Assembly: GCF_017742995.1 (NCBI RefSeq)
Contig: NZ_CP072425.1
Coordinates: forward strand, 3,162,001 to 3,226,000
Direction: 5' to 3'
Source: Pseudoalteromonas viridis
GTDB lineage: Bacteria > Pseudomonadota > Gammaproteobacteria > Enterobacterales > Alteromonadaceae
Length of the DNA: 64,000 bases
Positions 33,737 through 43,584 of the stretch are shown here, piece by piece. The notes under the pieces were generated by a model. That model was not told the origin of the DNA, searched no databases, and saw nothing but the letters and a program-made list of their open reading frames with translations. The position numbers and the translations under genes are program-made. Within the stretch, counting starts at the first letter, position 1, and the number at the start of each line of letters is the position of its first letter.

Positions 33737-34408
33737 ATGGAAACCACAAACAAGCTAAAAGATATCAAAGAGGTTCTCGACTTTTTATATGCCGAGTTTC
33801 CTCAGTGTTTTAAACAAAAAGACGGTATTAAACCGCTTAAGGTCGGTATCTTCAAAGATATTGCCGCCAGAATCGAGGGATCTGAAAAAGTCAGTAAGAC
33901 TCAGGTCCGCCAGGCGCTGCGCAAGTACACTTCTTCGTGGCGTTACTTAGAAGCCGTGATTAACAATGAATTTCGTGTTGATTTGGACGGTAATGATGCC
34001 GAGAAAGTTGAGCAGGAACATGTAGAACATGCGCAAAAAGCACTTGAAGAGTCACGTGCTAAAATGGCTAAACGTAAGAAGCCACAACGTCCAAGACAAG
34101 ATGGTCGTGGTGAGCGCCGTCGCGATGGTGACACAAAATCTTACAAATCTCGCGGTGAGAACAAGCACCGTCACGGCAATAAAAACGCTAAAGTTAATGC
34201 TAAGCCAGAGCAACAGCAACGTCGTAGCTCAGGTAAAGTTGAACCTCTGCCGGCAAATGAGGTCAAGGTAAATAATAAGGTTAAAGTAAAGTTAGGACAG
34301 GCCTTAGTTAATGCAACCATCACTGAAGTCAACAAAGATGAAGTTCATGTTGAACTAGTGACAGGTATGCAAGTTAAAACAAAAGCAGAAAGCCTGTTTA
34401 TTCTTTAA
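33737..34408 (+). CDS. proQ: RNA chaperone ProQ
   Basis: A 223-residue RNA-binding protein. The FinO/ProQ domain (about 1-115) has FPQCFKQKDGIKPLKVGIFK; a basic, Arg/Lys-rich linker (about 125-175) and a Tudor-like C-terminal domain (about 176-223, with VKVKLGQALVNATITEV) follow. It binds many small RNAs and 3' UTRs. As in E. coli, prc comes next (10-base gap), and Prc is the protease that acts on envelope proteins. AGGTTTAGAC is the weak ribosome binding site. Confidence 0.95.
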   Translation: METTNKLKDIKEVLDFLYAEFPQCFKQKDGIKPLKVGIFKDIAARIEGSEKVSKTQVRQALRKYTSSWRYLEAVINNEFRVDLDGNDAEKVEQEHVEHAQKALEESRAKMAKRKKPQRPRQDGRGERRRDGDTKSYKSRGENKHRHGNKNAKVNAKPEQQQRRSSGKVEPLPANEVKVNNKVKVKLGQALVNATITEVNKDEVHVELVTGMQVKTKAESLFIL

Positions 34409-34418
34409 GGAGTAGTGT

Positions 34419-36455
34419 ATGAGTAATAAGTTACCTTTAGTTGGTGCAATCGCACTGTTTGTGTCTGGCGTGTGTTCAGCTGCAACACAGACTGTCACGG
34501 AAAAAGACATTCCTGTACTGGAGCCTGAAATCCAGCATGCGACGGCAACCAAAAGGGTAACCAGTAAATTTACTCGTGAGCACTATAAACGCTTTAAACT
34601 CGACGATGCGCTGTCTGAGCAAATTTTTGACCGTTATATCGAGAATCTCGATTATAACAAGTCTCTGTTTCTTCAGTCAGACATCGACAAGTTTGCGAAC
34701 TACAGAAAGCAATTTGACGATGCATTGAAAAAAGGCAAACTCGATTTTGCCTTTGACATGTTCAACGTCAGCATGCAGCGTCGCTACGAGCGCTTTAACT
34801 ATGCTATTTCTCTGTTAGATACAGAAATGAAGTTTGATAAACCAGACGAGTTTGTATTTGACAGAGAAGAGATGCAATTTGCCAGCACTCAGGCCGAGCT
34901 TGATGAGTATTGGCGTCAACGCGTTAAGTCCGACGCTTTGCGCTTAAAACTCACTGGCAAAGATTGGGCAGGCATCAAAGAAGTCCTGACCAAGCGCTAT
35001 AAAAACACCATCAAACGTTTGGTTCAAACCAACAACGAAGATGCCTTCCAGATTGTGATGAATGCCTTTGCGCGTAGCATCGAAGCGCATACTTCCTACT
35101 TATCGCCTCGTCGTGCTGAGCAATTTAAAATGGACATGGAGCTTGAGCTGGAGGGGATCGGTGCTGTGTTGGGTTATGACGAAGACTACACGATTATTCG
35201 CAGTCTGGTTCCTGGTGGCCCAGCCGATAAAACAGAAAAAATCAAACCGGATGACCGCATTGTGGGTGTGGCACAGGAAGGGGAAGAGTTTGTTGATGTG
35301 ATTGGCTGGCGTCTCGATGATGTTGTCGATCTCATTAAAGGCCCTAAAGGGACCAAAGTACGGCTTCAGTATCTTAAAGGCAGTGACACCCATGGTACAC
35401 CCAAAGTGGTGGAAATCGTGCGAGATAAAATCCGTCTTGAAGACAGAGCTGCGAAGTCAGAGGTTTTTGAAGCCAAATATTCAGATCTCACCAGTAAAGT
35501 CGGTGTCATCGAAATCCCCAGCTTCTATAACAACTTGTCGAAAGATGTGAAAAAGGAGCTGGAAAAGCTCAAAGAGCAAAAGGTGGACGGCATTATCGTT
35601 GATCTCAGACAAAACGGTGGCGGCTCATTGTACGAAGCTACTCAGCTGTCAGGGTTATTTATTGATAAAGGCCCGATAGTGCAGATCCATACTGCATATA
35701 ACCGTGTTGAAGCACAAAAAGACAGTGACGGTGTGACTTATTACGACGGCCCGCTAACCGTATTGGTAGATCGTTACAGTGCGTCTGCATCAGAGATTTT
35801 TGCTGCTGCAATGCAGGATTATGGTCGTGCAGTGGTGATTGGTGAGCAAACGTTTGGTAAAGGTACGGTACAGCAACACCGTGGCCTCAGAAAAACGTAT
35901 GATCTGTTTGATAACGCACTTGGCAGCATTACCTACACCATTGCTAAATTCTATCGAATCGACGGTGGCAGTACTCAGAACAAAGGGGTTATTCCAGATA
36001 TTTTGCTGCCTTCTGCCATAGATCCGGCAGAGTGGGGTGAGAGCCAGGAAGATAATGCATTACCATGGGACAGCATTGTCAGAGCCAAATATCGCCAGTT
36101 AGATGACCTCAGTCCGACGATTAAATATTTGAGCGAACGTCATGGGCTGCGTATTGCAAAAGAGCCTGAGTTTGCTTACGTTTACGATGATATTGCACGA
36201 TACAAAGAACAGAAAGATGACATAGCCATTTCACTGGTTGAAGCTGAGCGTACCAAGGAGCGTGAAGAGCGTGACGAGCGTGCTCTGAAGCGCACCAATG
36301 AGCGTCTCAAGCGCTTAGGGCAGGAGCCTGTAAAAGATTTGGACGATGTACCAGATATCATCGCAGAGCTGGACCCTTACCTGGAAGAAGCGGCGTTGAT
36401 CACACAAGATCTGATCAACTACGGTCGCCTGGCCAAGAACACTTCAGGTGACTGA
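34419..36455 (+). CDS. prc: Carboxy-terminal processing protease Prc (Tsp)
   Basis: A 678-residue periplasmic serine protease with signal peptide (1-22). Domains: DUF3340-type N-terminal region (about 25-235), PDZ (about 235-330, starting ELEGIGAVLGYDED), the S41 peptidase domain with YSASASEIFAAAM containing the nucleophile Ser (about 452) and GEQTFGKGTVQ supplying the catalytic Lys (about 477), and a DUF3340 C-terminal helix region. It removes tails from PBP3 and degrades mistargeted peptides. AAGGAG precedes the ATG. A strong terminator follows. Confidence 0.95.
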   Translation: MSNKLPLVGAIALFVSGVCSAATQTVTEKDIPVLEPEIQHATATKRVTSKFTREHYKRFKLDDALSEQIFDRYIENLDYNKSLFLQSDIDKFANYRKQFDDALKKGKLDFAFDMFNVSMQRRYERFNYAISLLDTEMKFDKPDEFVFDREEMQFASTQAELDEYWRQRVKSDALRLKLTGKDWAGIKEVLTKRYKNTIKRLVQTNNEDAFQIVMNAFARSIEAHTSYLSPRRAEQFKMDMELELEGIGAVLGYDEDYTIIRSLVPGGPADKTEKIKPDDRIVGVAQEGEEFVDVIGWRLDDVVDLIKGPKGTKVRLQYLKGSDTHGTPKVVEIVRDKIRLEDRAAKSEVFEAKYSDLTSKVGVIEIPSFYNNLSKDVKKELEKLKEQKVDGIIVDLRQNGGGSLYEATQLSGLFIDKGPIVQIHTAYNRVEAQKDSDGVTYYDGPLTVLVDRYSASASEIFAAAMQDYGRAVVIGEQTFGKGTVQQHRGLRKTYDLFDNALGSITYTIAKFYRIDGGSTQNKGVIPDILLPSAIDPAEWGESQEDNALPWDSIVRAKYRQLDDLSPTIKYLSERHGLRIAKEPEFAYVYDDIARYKEQKDDIAISLVEAERTKEREERDERALKRTNERLKRLGQEPVKDLDDVPDIIAELDPYLEEAALITQDLINYGRLAKNTSGD

Positions 36456-36498
36456 ACACCCGTTTTCAAGCCAGATATACAGCAGGCTAAACGATGAA

Positions 36499-36521
36499 AA
36501 GGCGCATTGAGCGCCTTTTTT
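36499..36521 (+). terminator. Rho-independent terminator after prc
   Basis: AAGGCGC (36499-36505) pairs with GCGCCTT (36511-36517) around a 5-base loop, followed by six T (36516-36521). It ends the msrC-94aa-proQ-prc transcript. Confidence 0.9.
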
Positions 36522-36575
36522 CGTTACCAGTGCGTGGGAAATTTGTTATTATTGACAGCTGCAATATTAAAAATA

Positions 36576-36597
36576 GTCAGGCAAGAACATGCCTGGC
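36576..36597 (+). other. Hairpin in the leader of nhaC
   Basis: GTCAGGCA (36576-36583) pairs with TGCCTGGC (36590-36597, one G-U) around a 6-base loop. A second small stem, GCACT/AGTGC (36666-36680), lies just before the nhaC ribosome binding site. The 176-bp region between the prc terminator and nhaC has no gene. A regulatory leader is possible; I cannot match it to a named Na+ riboswitch. Confidence 0.4.
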
Positions 36598-36697
36598 GCT
36601 GTCTTGGGCGCAGATTCAGGTGTTGTGCTTAACCATTGAACTGACCAGGCAGAGATAATAATAAAGCACTCCATTAAGTGCGAAGGAGTATTCTGGT

Positions 36698-38173
36698 TTG
36701 AGACAACAAAAGCAAGCATCCTACCTGGATGCCTTTATTCCAATTGTGGTACTAGTCAGCCTGTTAGGCGCTGCTGTATACCTGTATGGTGATAACTCTT
36801 CTTCAGGGCCGAACCAGATTGCCCTGCTGTTTGCGACCTTTACGGCCGCATTAATTGGCCTAAAAAATGGCTTTACCTGGAAAACGCTCGAAGAAGCCAT
36901 GATCAAAGGGATCACGATTTCTTTAGGGGCAATCCTGATCCTGCTGATGGTCGGCGCTTTGATCGGAACCTGGCTGTTGTCTGGTACGGTACCGACCTTG
37001 ATCTATTATGGCTTGCAGATCATTCATCCTTCCTGGTTTTATGCTGCAGGCTGTTTGATCTGTGGCATAGTTGCCATGAGTATCGGTAGTTCCTGGACGA
37101 CGGCTGCAACCATAGGTGTCGCTTTATTAGGCGTGGCTAATGGTCTGGGGCTTGATCCGGTTGTCACAGCTGGCGCAGTTATCTCGGGTGCTTACTTTGG
37201 CGACAAACTCTCGCCACTTTCAGAAACAACCAATCTGGCACCCGCAGTGGCAGGCAGTGACCTGTTTGAGCATATTCAGCACATGCTGTGGACCACAGTA
37301 CCGAGTTTTGTCATCGCTTTGATAATCTTTATCTTTATGGGTTTCAACGCGGATGTGTCGAGTGAATCGAGCAAAATTGATGAAATTGCCACTATCCTGC
37401 AAAGTAACTTCAACATCAGCATTATTAATCTGGTGCCCCTCGCTATCTTACTGGGTCTTGCCATTAAAAAAATGCCCGCTTTTCCGGCTATTTCAATTGG
37501 CGCGGTCATTGGTGCAATTTGGGCACTGTTGTTCCAGGGAGACTTGATAGCGAGCCAGGTCAACCCAGACGAAGGTGTGCTGGTCAGCCATTTCAAGCTG
37601 GTCTGGGCAACTTTCTTTGATGGGTTTAGCCTTGAAACGGGTAACGCCAAAATGGACGACTTACTCAGTGGCGGCGGTATGTCCAGTATGTTGACAACAA
37701 CCTGGCTGGTCATGACTGCGTTGATGTTTGGCGCCATCATGGAAAAAACAGGGCTGCTTGAGCTATTTGTTAAGAGCATTCTCAAAGTGGCAAAGAGCAC
37801 AGGCTCTCTCATTGCCTCTACGGTTGCGACTTGTTTTGGTACTAACCTGGTTGCGGCTGATCAGTATATCGCCATTGTGGTGCCTGGGCGTATGTTTAAA
37901 GAAGAATATAAGCAACGTGGCCTGAGAAGCGTGAACTTATCCAGAACGCTGGAAGACGGCGGGACGATCACCAGTCCCCTTATTCCCTGGAATACCTGTG
38001 GTGCCTATATGCAAAGCGTTTTGTTGATCAATCCACTTGACTATGCCGTTTATGCTTTCTTTAACCTGATCAATCCATTCCTGGCGATTGTATATGCTTA
38101 CCTGGGTATCAAGATTTTGAAAATTAAGCCCAAAACAATGCAACATGAGAAATCCGCTTCTGACGCATCATAA
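36698..38173 (+). CDS. nhaC: Na+/H+ antiporter NhaC family protein
   Basis: A 491-residue inner-membrane protein with about 11-12 helices. The GTSWTTAATIGVALLG-like stretch (here SSWTTAATIGVALLG, about 129-143) and GAYFGDKLSPLSETTNLAPA (about 166-185) are the NhaC family core. It exchanges external H+ for internal Na+. The start is TTG 36698, supported by AAGGAG 9 bases upstream and a normal cytosolic N-terminus; no ATG fits. Monocistronic between two terminators. Some relatives transport organic acids with Na+, so the substrate is likely, not certain. Confidence 0.88.
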   Translation: MRQQKQASYLDAFIPIVVLVSLLGAAVYLYGDNSSSGPNQIALLFATFTAALIGLKNGFTWKTLEEAMIKGITISLGAILILLMVGALIGTWLLSGTVPTLIYYGLQIIHPSWFYAAGCLICGIVAMSIGSSWTTAATIGVALLGVANGLGLDPVVTAGAVISGAYFGDKLSPLSETTNLAPAVAGSDLFEHIQHMLWTTVPSFVIALIIFIFMGFNADVSSESSKIDEIATILQSNFNISIINLVPLAILLGLAIKKMPAFPAISIGAVIGAIWALLFQGDLIASQVNPDEGVLVSHFKLVWATFFDGFSLETGNAKMDDLLSGGGMSSMLTTTWLVMTALMFGAIMEKTGLLELFVKSILKVAKSTGSLIASTVATCFGTNLVAADQYIAIVVPGRMFKEEYKQRGLRSVNLSRTLEDGGTITSPLIPWNTCGAYMQSVLLINPLDYAVYAFFNLINPFLAIVYAYLGIKILKIKPKTMQHEKSASDAS

Positions 38174-38196
38174 GCGTTTAAGCTGAATCACAGAAC

Positions 38197-38224
38197 AACG
38201 CCTCATTAAATATGAGGCGTTTTT
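38197..38224 (+). terminator. Rho-independent terminator after nhaC
   Basis: AACGCCTCAT (38197-38206) pairs perfectly with ATGAGGCGTT (38212-38221) around a 5-base loop, followed by a T-run (38220-38224). Confidence 0.9.
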
Positions 38225-38363
38225 ACTCGTCTCATAGTCATAAATCCCTTTGCCCTTAGCGCGTGCCGTTCTACAATAAAGATATTGATTTGTACTCATT
38301 TTTTCATTTTGCTGAGTCGTAGTATGCAGACATCAGAAAATGAATTTGATAATAGGAATTGTC

Positions 38364-40955
38364 ATGACCTCAAAACCTCAGGCTAAATACCTGCATGATT
38401 ATCAGCCTCCCACCCATGCAGTAGAAAACCTCTCCTTAGTTTTTGAACTGGACCCACAAAATACACTGGTCACTGCACGCTTTACGCTAACGGCGCAAGA
38501 TGGTGCAACGTCTGTAATGCTTGACGGCGATGAACTGACACTTAACTCTGTGAAAGTGAATGGACAAAACCATTCAGATTATAAACTACATGATACGGGT
38601 CTGGAATTATTTGGGCTGAGTCCGCGCGCTGAAATTGAAATCGTTAATACCATTTCACCCGGCACCAATACCTCTCTTGAAGGTTTGTATCTGTCAGATG
38701 GGGCGTACTGTACCCAGTGCGAGGCTGAAGGGTTTCGAAAGATTACCTATTTCCTGGATAGACCGGATGTACTGACGACCTATCAGGTCAAGATAGTCGG
38801 GCCCAAAGAGATGCCTTATTTGCTGTCCAATGGTAATAAGGTCGACAGTGGAGAGCTGGCTGATGGCCGCCATTACGTATGCTGGGAAGACCCCTTTAAA
38901 AAGCCATCGTATTTATTTGCCCTGGTCGCCGGTGATTTTGATGTGTTGTCTGATAAGTTCGAAACCCGCTCAGGCCGACAAGTGGACCTGCAACTCTTCG
39001 TTGATAAAGGCAACCTGAGCAAAGCACCCCATGCGATGACGTCTTTAAAGAAGGCCATGGCGTGGGACGAAGCGCGCTTTGACCTGGAATACGATCTTGA
39101 TATTTACATGATAGTCGCGGTGGACTTTTTCAACATGGGGGCGATGGAAAACAAGGGCCTCAATGTGTTTAACAGTGCCTGCGTGCTGGCCAATCAGGAA
39201 ACCGCAACCGACAGAGATTTTCACGTGATTGAGTCGATTGTTGGGCATGAGTACTTCCACAACTGGACAGGCAACCGTGTAACTTGCCGTGATTGGTTCC
39301 AGTTGAGCCTTAAAGAGGGCCTGACGGTATTTCGTGATCAGGAATTCAGCAGTGACCTGGGATCTCGCGCGCTAAACCGAATCGATGCGGTTAATACGGT
39401 GCGTACCCATCAGTTTGCTGAAGACGCCGGGCCAATGGCGCACCCAATTCGACCCCAACAAGTGATAGAAATGAATAACTTCTATACGGTGACTGTGTAT
39501 AACAAAGGCGCTGAAGTGATCCGTATGATGCATACTATCCTGGGAGAAGCCGGGTTCCAAAAGGGCATGAAGCTATATTTCGAGCGTCATGACGGCCAGG
39601 CGGTTACCTGTGATGACTTTGTAGCCGCCATGAGTGATGCCAATGGTAAAGACTTGAGCCAATTTAAACGCTGGTACAATCAAGTAGGTACACCGAAAAT
39701 CAGCGCACGCACAAGTTATGATGCGCAGCAGGGTGAGTTTACCTTACATCTGGCACAGAGCCACGCAGACAATGACCCAGTTGAAGCACCCTTGCATATT
39801 CCGGTCGCGATCGAATTGTTAGACCCGCAAGGGCAGGTGATTGCGGTCCCTGAGTCGATTGCCAAGCAAGGCAAAGTGATTGAACTGACAGAGAAACAAC
39901 AAAGCTTTGTTTTCGCTGGGTTAAAGAGTGAGCCTGTGATTGTATTACTTGAAGGCTTTTCGGCTCCCTGTACGCTGAACTACGACTATCAGCAGCACCA
40001 GTTGCTCCACATTGCCAAGTTCGCAAGCAGTGATTACGCGTGCTGGGAAGCCATTCAGCAGCTATATAAAGCCGAGATAAAGTCATTGGTCAACTCAGAG
40101 AGGTTTACTGAGTATCAGCTACCAGAGCGCTTGACTCAGGCGCTGGGTATGCTGCTTGACGATTTAAGCGGAGATCTGTCGATTCTGGCGGAGCAATTTA
40201 CAGTGCCAGGTTTTGACGCGCTCAGTGCTGACTACAACCCGGTTCCGGTTGAGCAGCTGGACCAGGCGATTTCGACTATCGAATATCAGATAGCCGAAAA
40301 GCTTAAGCCAACCTGGTGTGCAACTTATGCCCAGCTTAAGGATGATGGCAGTCTTGACAGTGCCGCTGTCGCAATTCGCACAATGAAAAATAAATGTCTG
40401 TATTACCTGGCACAGGTATCGGACTCACAGATCCAAGGCTGGATCCAGGAACAAAGTGAAAGCCACAACATGACGCTAAAACTGGGGGCACTCAGGGCCG
40501 CAGTTAATGCGGAGCACGTGCTGACCCAGCTGTTGTTGGATGATTTCGACAAACAATGGCAATCTGATCTGCTGGTGATGGACAAATGGTTTGCGCTACA
40601 AGCGAGCCGGCGCGACGACAACTGCATAGACAACATTTTGTCCCTCTACAGCCACCCCTGTTTCGATAAAGCGAATCCAAACCGGGTGCGTGCACTCATT
40701 GGTGCATTCACTCGCAGCAATCCGCGTCACTTCCATCGCAATGATGGGCAGGGCTATGCATTACTGGGTGATTTGATAGCCGAACTAAACCAGGTCAACC
40801 CACAAAATGCTTCCCGGATCATCACGCCTTTACTGTCTTTCAAACGCTTTGATGCAACTCGTCAAGGCCTGATGAAGGCTCAGCTAGAAAAGCTGGCGAG
40901 ATTGCCTGAACTGAGCGATGATTTGTACGAGAAAATTGACAAAGCGCTGAATTAA
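38364..40955 (+). CDS. pepN: Aminopeptidase N (M1 family)
   Basis: An 863-residue zinc peptidase that removes N-terminal residues from peptides in the cytosol. The exopeptidase motif GAMEN and the zinc site HEYFHNWTGNR with the third ligand Glu in LKEGLTVFRDQEF are intact. I start at ATG 38364, preceded by AGGAATT and giving the usual N-terminus MTSKPQAKYLHDY; another ATG lies eight codons upstream. Domain order: N-terminal beta domain (about 1-190), catalytic (190-440), beta (445-540), helical C-terminal (545-863). Followed 42 bases later by a DUF2835 gene. Confidence 0.95.
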   Translation: MTSKPQAKYLHDYQPPTHAVENLSLVFELDPQNTLVTARFTLTAQDGATSVMLDGDELTLNSVKVNGQNHSDYKLHDTGLELFGLSPRAEIEIVNTISPGTNTSLEGLYLSDGAYCTQCEAEGFRKITYFLDRPDVLTTYQVKIVGPKEMPYLLSNGNKVDSGELADGRHYVCWEDPFKKPSYLFALVAGDFDVLSDKFETRSGRQVDLQLFVDKGNLSKAPHAMTSLKKAMAWDEARFDLEYDLDIYMIVAVDFFNMGAMENKGLNVFNSACVLANQETATDRDFHVIESIVGHEYFHNWTGNRVTCRDWFQLSLKEGLTVFRDQEFSSDLGSRALNRIDAVNTVRTHQFAEDAGPMAHPIRPQQVIEMNNFYTVTVYNKGAEVIRMMHTILGEAGFQKGMKLYFERHDGQAVTCDDFVAAMSDANGKDLSQFKRWYNQVGTPKISARTSYDAQQGEFTLHLAQSHADNDPVEAPLHIPVAIELLDPQGQVIAVPESIAKQGKVIELTEKQQSFVFAGLKSEPVIVLLEGFSAPCTLNYDYQQHQLLHIAKFASSDYACWEAIQQLYKAEIKSLVNSERFTEYQLPERLTQALGMLLDDLSGDLSILAEQFTVPGFDALSADYNPVPVEQLDQAISTIEYQIAEKLKPTWCATYAQLKDDGSLDSAAVAIRTMKNKCLYYLAQVSDSQIQGWIQEQSESHNMTLKLGALRAAVNAEHVLTQLLLDDFDKQWQSDLLVMDKWFALQASRRDDNCIDNILSLYSHPCFDKANPNRVRALIGAFTRSNPRHFHRNDGQGYALLGDLIAELNQVNPQNASRIITPLLSFKRFDATRQGLMKAQLEKLARLPELSDDLYEKIDKALN

Positions 40956-40997
40956 CAGCGCATCTAATTGTAATATGTAAAGGTTTTTATCCACAAA

Positions 40998-41219
40998 ATG
41001 CATGAGTATTACTTTTACATGGATTTAAGCCATGAACAGTGTATGGCGTATTACCATGGACATGTTGAGTTTATCCAGGTTGTCGAGGATGGCGGGAAGC
41101 GAGTTCGCTTTCCGGCCCATCATATCAGACGCCATGTTTCAACTTTAGGGGTCCGGGGGCGCTTCCGTTTGTTGCTAGATGAAAATAACCGCTTCGTAGC
41201 GTTGGAAAAAGTCGTTTGA
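40998..41219 (+). CDS. DUF2835 family protein
   Basis: A 73-residue protein of the small gammaproteobacterial DUF2835 family, with core FPAHHIRRHVSTLGVRGRFRL. No function is known. In many relatives it follows pepN, as here, 42 bases after the pepN stop, so co-transcription is likely. No signal peptide. Soluble and basic. Confidence 0.88.
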   Translation: MHEYYFYMDLSHEQCMAYYHGHVEFIQVVEDGGKRVRFPAHHIRRHVSTLGVRGRFRLLLDENNRFVALEKVV

Positions 41220-41263
41220 TGACAATTATGCGATGAGACATAAAGTATTTTTGTTAAATCGGT

Positions 41264-41316
41264 TTGTTTTAAACTTAAATTACGTGTTATAACTACTCTG
41301 GTAGGACGTCTTACCA
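41264..41316 (+). promoter_or_regulatory. Promoter with palindromic operator in front of the DUF1302-RND operon
   Basis: A candidate -35 TTGTTT (41264-41269) and -10 TATAAC (41288-41293, 18-bp spacer) is followed by TGGTAGGACGTCTTACCA (41299-41316), palindromic at 16 of 18 positions. The dyad would cover the start site near 41300, as expected for repression. The regulator is not known; the TGGT half sites recall fatty-acid regulators but the spacing does not match FadR. Confidence 0.5.
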
Positions 41317-41455
41317 TGAGTGAAATGCGCTCCAATGAGATAAAAATGCACCGATCAGACGCGTATTATTTGTAATTTAAAGCTAACGCTTCTATCGTTA
41401 CGACAACAAAAAACAATAACTTGATAAGAATTACCCGCCAAAGGGGGGAGAAATA

Positions 41456-43573
41456 ATGATAAAAACATCGCGCTTTGTGAAGAACAAGATAATGCTGGGC
41501 CTGAGCGCTGCATGTCTTGGTGTCGCTGGCACTGCTGCGCAAGCCGCCACGTTCCAAGTTGGTGATTTTGATGTAACCTTTGATTCCACGTTTTCTTACG
41601 GTCAGAGCATTCGTGTAGAAGACCGTGATTTTGATCACATTGGTAAAAGTAATCACCCACGTTATAACTGGACTGGTTATAACGCGTCACTTGGCAACAC
41701 CATCTATTCATCATCTCAGATCTGGTCTCAGCAGGGTGCATACTCGAACAACGGTGACGCCGGCGATCTGAACTTTGATTCAGGTGACACTTTTTCTCAA
41801 TTGCTAAAAGGAACACATGAACTTGGCATTACGAAGGACAACTATGGTTTCTTCTCTCGTTTCATGTATTTCAAAGATTTTGCAATGGAAGATGGTGATT
41901 TCGCATACACCAACCCAGTATCAGGGCAAAAAGTAGATCCCTGTGCAGACGACAAGACTAAAGAGCAAGTGTGTTCAGACTTGCGCTTGCTAGATGCGTT
42001 CGTTTGGGCCGACTTTGACATCAATGATGGTAAAAACCCATTGTCAGTAAGACTGGGTCGTCAGGTTGTTAACTGGGGTGAAAGCACGCTTATCAGTCAC
42101 GGCATCAACGTTAACCCGGTTGATATCGACCGCCTGAAAGCACCAGGTGCTGAACTTAAAGAAGCCTTTATCCCGGTTGGCATGTTCTGGGCCTCACTCG
42201 GCTTGACTGACAACGTAACACTTGAGGCCTTCTATCAGTACGAATGGCACGAGACTCGCCTTCCTGCGACAGGTAGCTATTTCTCTACTAACGACTTCGC
42301 GTCTGAGAACGGCTATAACCAGAACATTCAGCTTGGCTTTACCGCAAACCCGGATATTGACCTGGCACACCTGACTGAAGCGCTTAATAACCTTCATGCT
42401 AACTGGATGGGTGCGTTGGCGGCTCAAGGCCTGGACGTAACCGACCCGAACGTATTACAAAGTGAAGCGGCTGTATCGCAACTTACCTCTATGTATCTGG
42501 CTTACCCGACTAAAGTGGCTCTGAAAGGCAAGGGCCATAATGGTAAGAAAGAGCCACAAGATGGTGGTCAGTTCGGTATTCGCCTGGGCATGTTTGCCCC
42601 AGAGCTAAACGATACTGAGTTTGCGCTATATTACATTAATTACCATGCGCGTCGTCCTCTGATCTCAGGTAAAGCCTCTAACTTTACCAGCGATGCCATT
42701 GCCGCCGATCTGAACTACATTCAGAACAACACGCTTAACGATGAAAACTTCACTAACCTCAACGCATTTACCCAAGGTCTGATTGAATACCCTGAAGACA
42801 TCAAGCTGTATGGCTTGAGCTTCAACACCGCCATTGGCGAAACGGCTTTCTCTGGTGAATTTGCCTATCGCGAAGATGAGCCGCTGCAAATTGACGACGT
42901 AGAATTGCTTTATGCTGGTATGTTGGAACAGCTTGCATTGGCTGGCATTCGTACCGACGTTGCGGGTCTGTCTCAGTTGAGTCAAGGCGACGACGTTGCT
43001 TATGTAAAACCGGGTGAAATCGCACAAGGCTATGTCCTGAAAGACACGATGCAACTACAGTTTACCGCTACACATCTGTTTGGCCCTTCTTTGGGGGCGG
43101 ATAGCTGGGCATTGGTTGGTGAAGTCGGTGGTGTAACTATCAAAGACATGCCAAGTTACGATGAGCTACGTTTAAACGTAGCAGGTACTGGCCGAAGCGG
43201 TACCATTGAAGGTGTTAACGGTCAAAGCTACGATCTGCTGCATATGGCGATTTCCAATGGCCCTGAAGTGAACCCGTTCCCGACGGCTTCAGCATGGGGT
43301 TATCGCTTAATTGCTAAGGGTGAATACAACAACTTGTTTGCAGGCGTGAACATGTCACCTCGCATCGTGTTCTCTCACGACGTGAATGGTATAACACCTG
43401 ATCCTATGTTCTTGTTTGTCGAAGATCGTAAGTCGGTTGGTCTGACCCTGAACTTTAACTACCAAAATGCCTGGTCATTTGACTTCGGTTATAACGCATT
43501 CTGGGGTGGTGGCAAGACCAACACATTCTCAGATCGTGACTTCGTTTCATTTAATATCAAGTATTCAATCTAA
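41456..43573 (+). CDS. DUF1302 family outer-membrane protein
   Basis: A 705-residue protein with signal peptide (about 1-30, ending AAQAA). The remainder alternates in beta-barrel fashion and ends in FNIKYSI, aromatic-rich as in outer-membrane proteins. DUF1302 proteins are distant FadL-like barrels encoded with DUF1329 and an RND transporter. First gene of the four-gene operon, 11 bases before the DUF1329 gene. GGGGGGAG lies before the ATG. The substrate is unknown; a hydrophobic molecule is likely by analogy. Confidence 0.88.
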   Translation: MIKTSRFVKNKIMLGLSAACLGVAGTAAQAATFQVGDFDVTFDSTFSYGQSIRVEDRDFDHIGKSNHPRYNWTGYNASLGNTIYSSSQIWSQQGAYSNNGDAGDLNFDSGDTFSQLLKGTHELGITKDNYGFFSRFMYFKDFAMEDGDFAYTNPVSGQKVDPCADDKTKEQVCSDLRLLDAFVWADFDINDGKNPLSVRLGRQVVNWGESTLISHGINVNPVDIDRLKAPGAELKEAFIPVGMFWASLGLTDNVTLEAFYQYEWHETRLPATGSYFSTNDFASENGYNQNIQLGFTANPDIDLAHLTEALNNLHANWMGALAAQGLDVTDPNVLQSEAAVSQLTSMYLAYPTKVALKGKGHNGKKEPQDGGQFGIRLGMFAPELNDTEFALYYINYHARRPLISGKASNFTSDAIAADLNYIQNNTLNDENFTNLNAFTQGLIEYPEDIKLYGLSFNTAIGETAFSGEFAYREDEPLQIDDVELLYAGMLEQLALAGIRTDVAGLSQLSQGDDVAYVKPGEIAQGYVLKDTMQLQFTATHLFGPSLGADSWALVGEVGGVTIKDMPSYDELRLNVAGTGRSGTIEGVNGQSYDLLHMAISNGPEVNPFPTASAWGYRLIAKGEYNNLFAGVNMSPRIVFSHDVNGITPDPMFLFVEDRKSVGLTLNFNYQNAWSFDFGYNAFWGGGKTNTFSDRDFVSFNIKYSI

Positions 43574-43584
43574 GGGCTTTCAAT

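Noticed and set aside
36576..36597. Known Na+ riboswitch before nhaC
   Set aside because: A hairpin exists, but I could not recognise the conserved bases of any named class, so no riboswitch is called.
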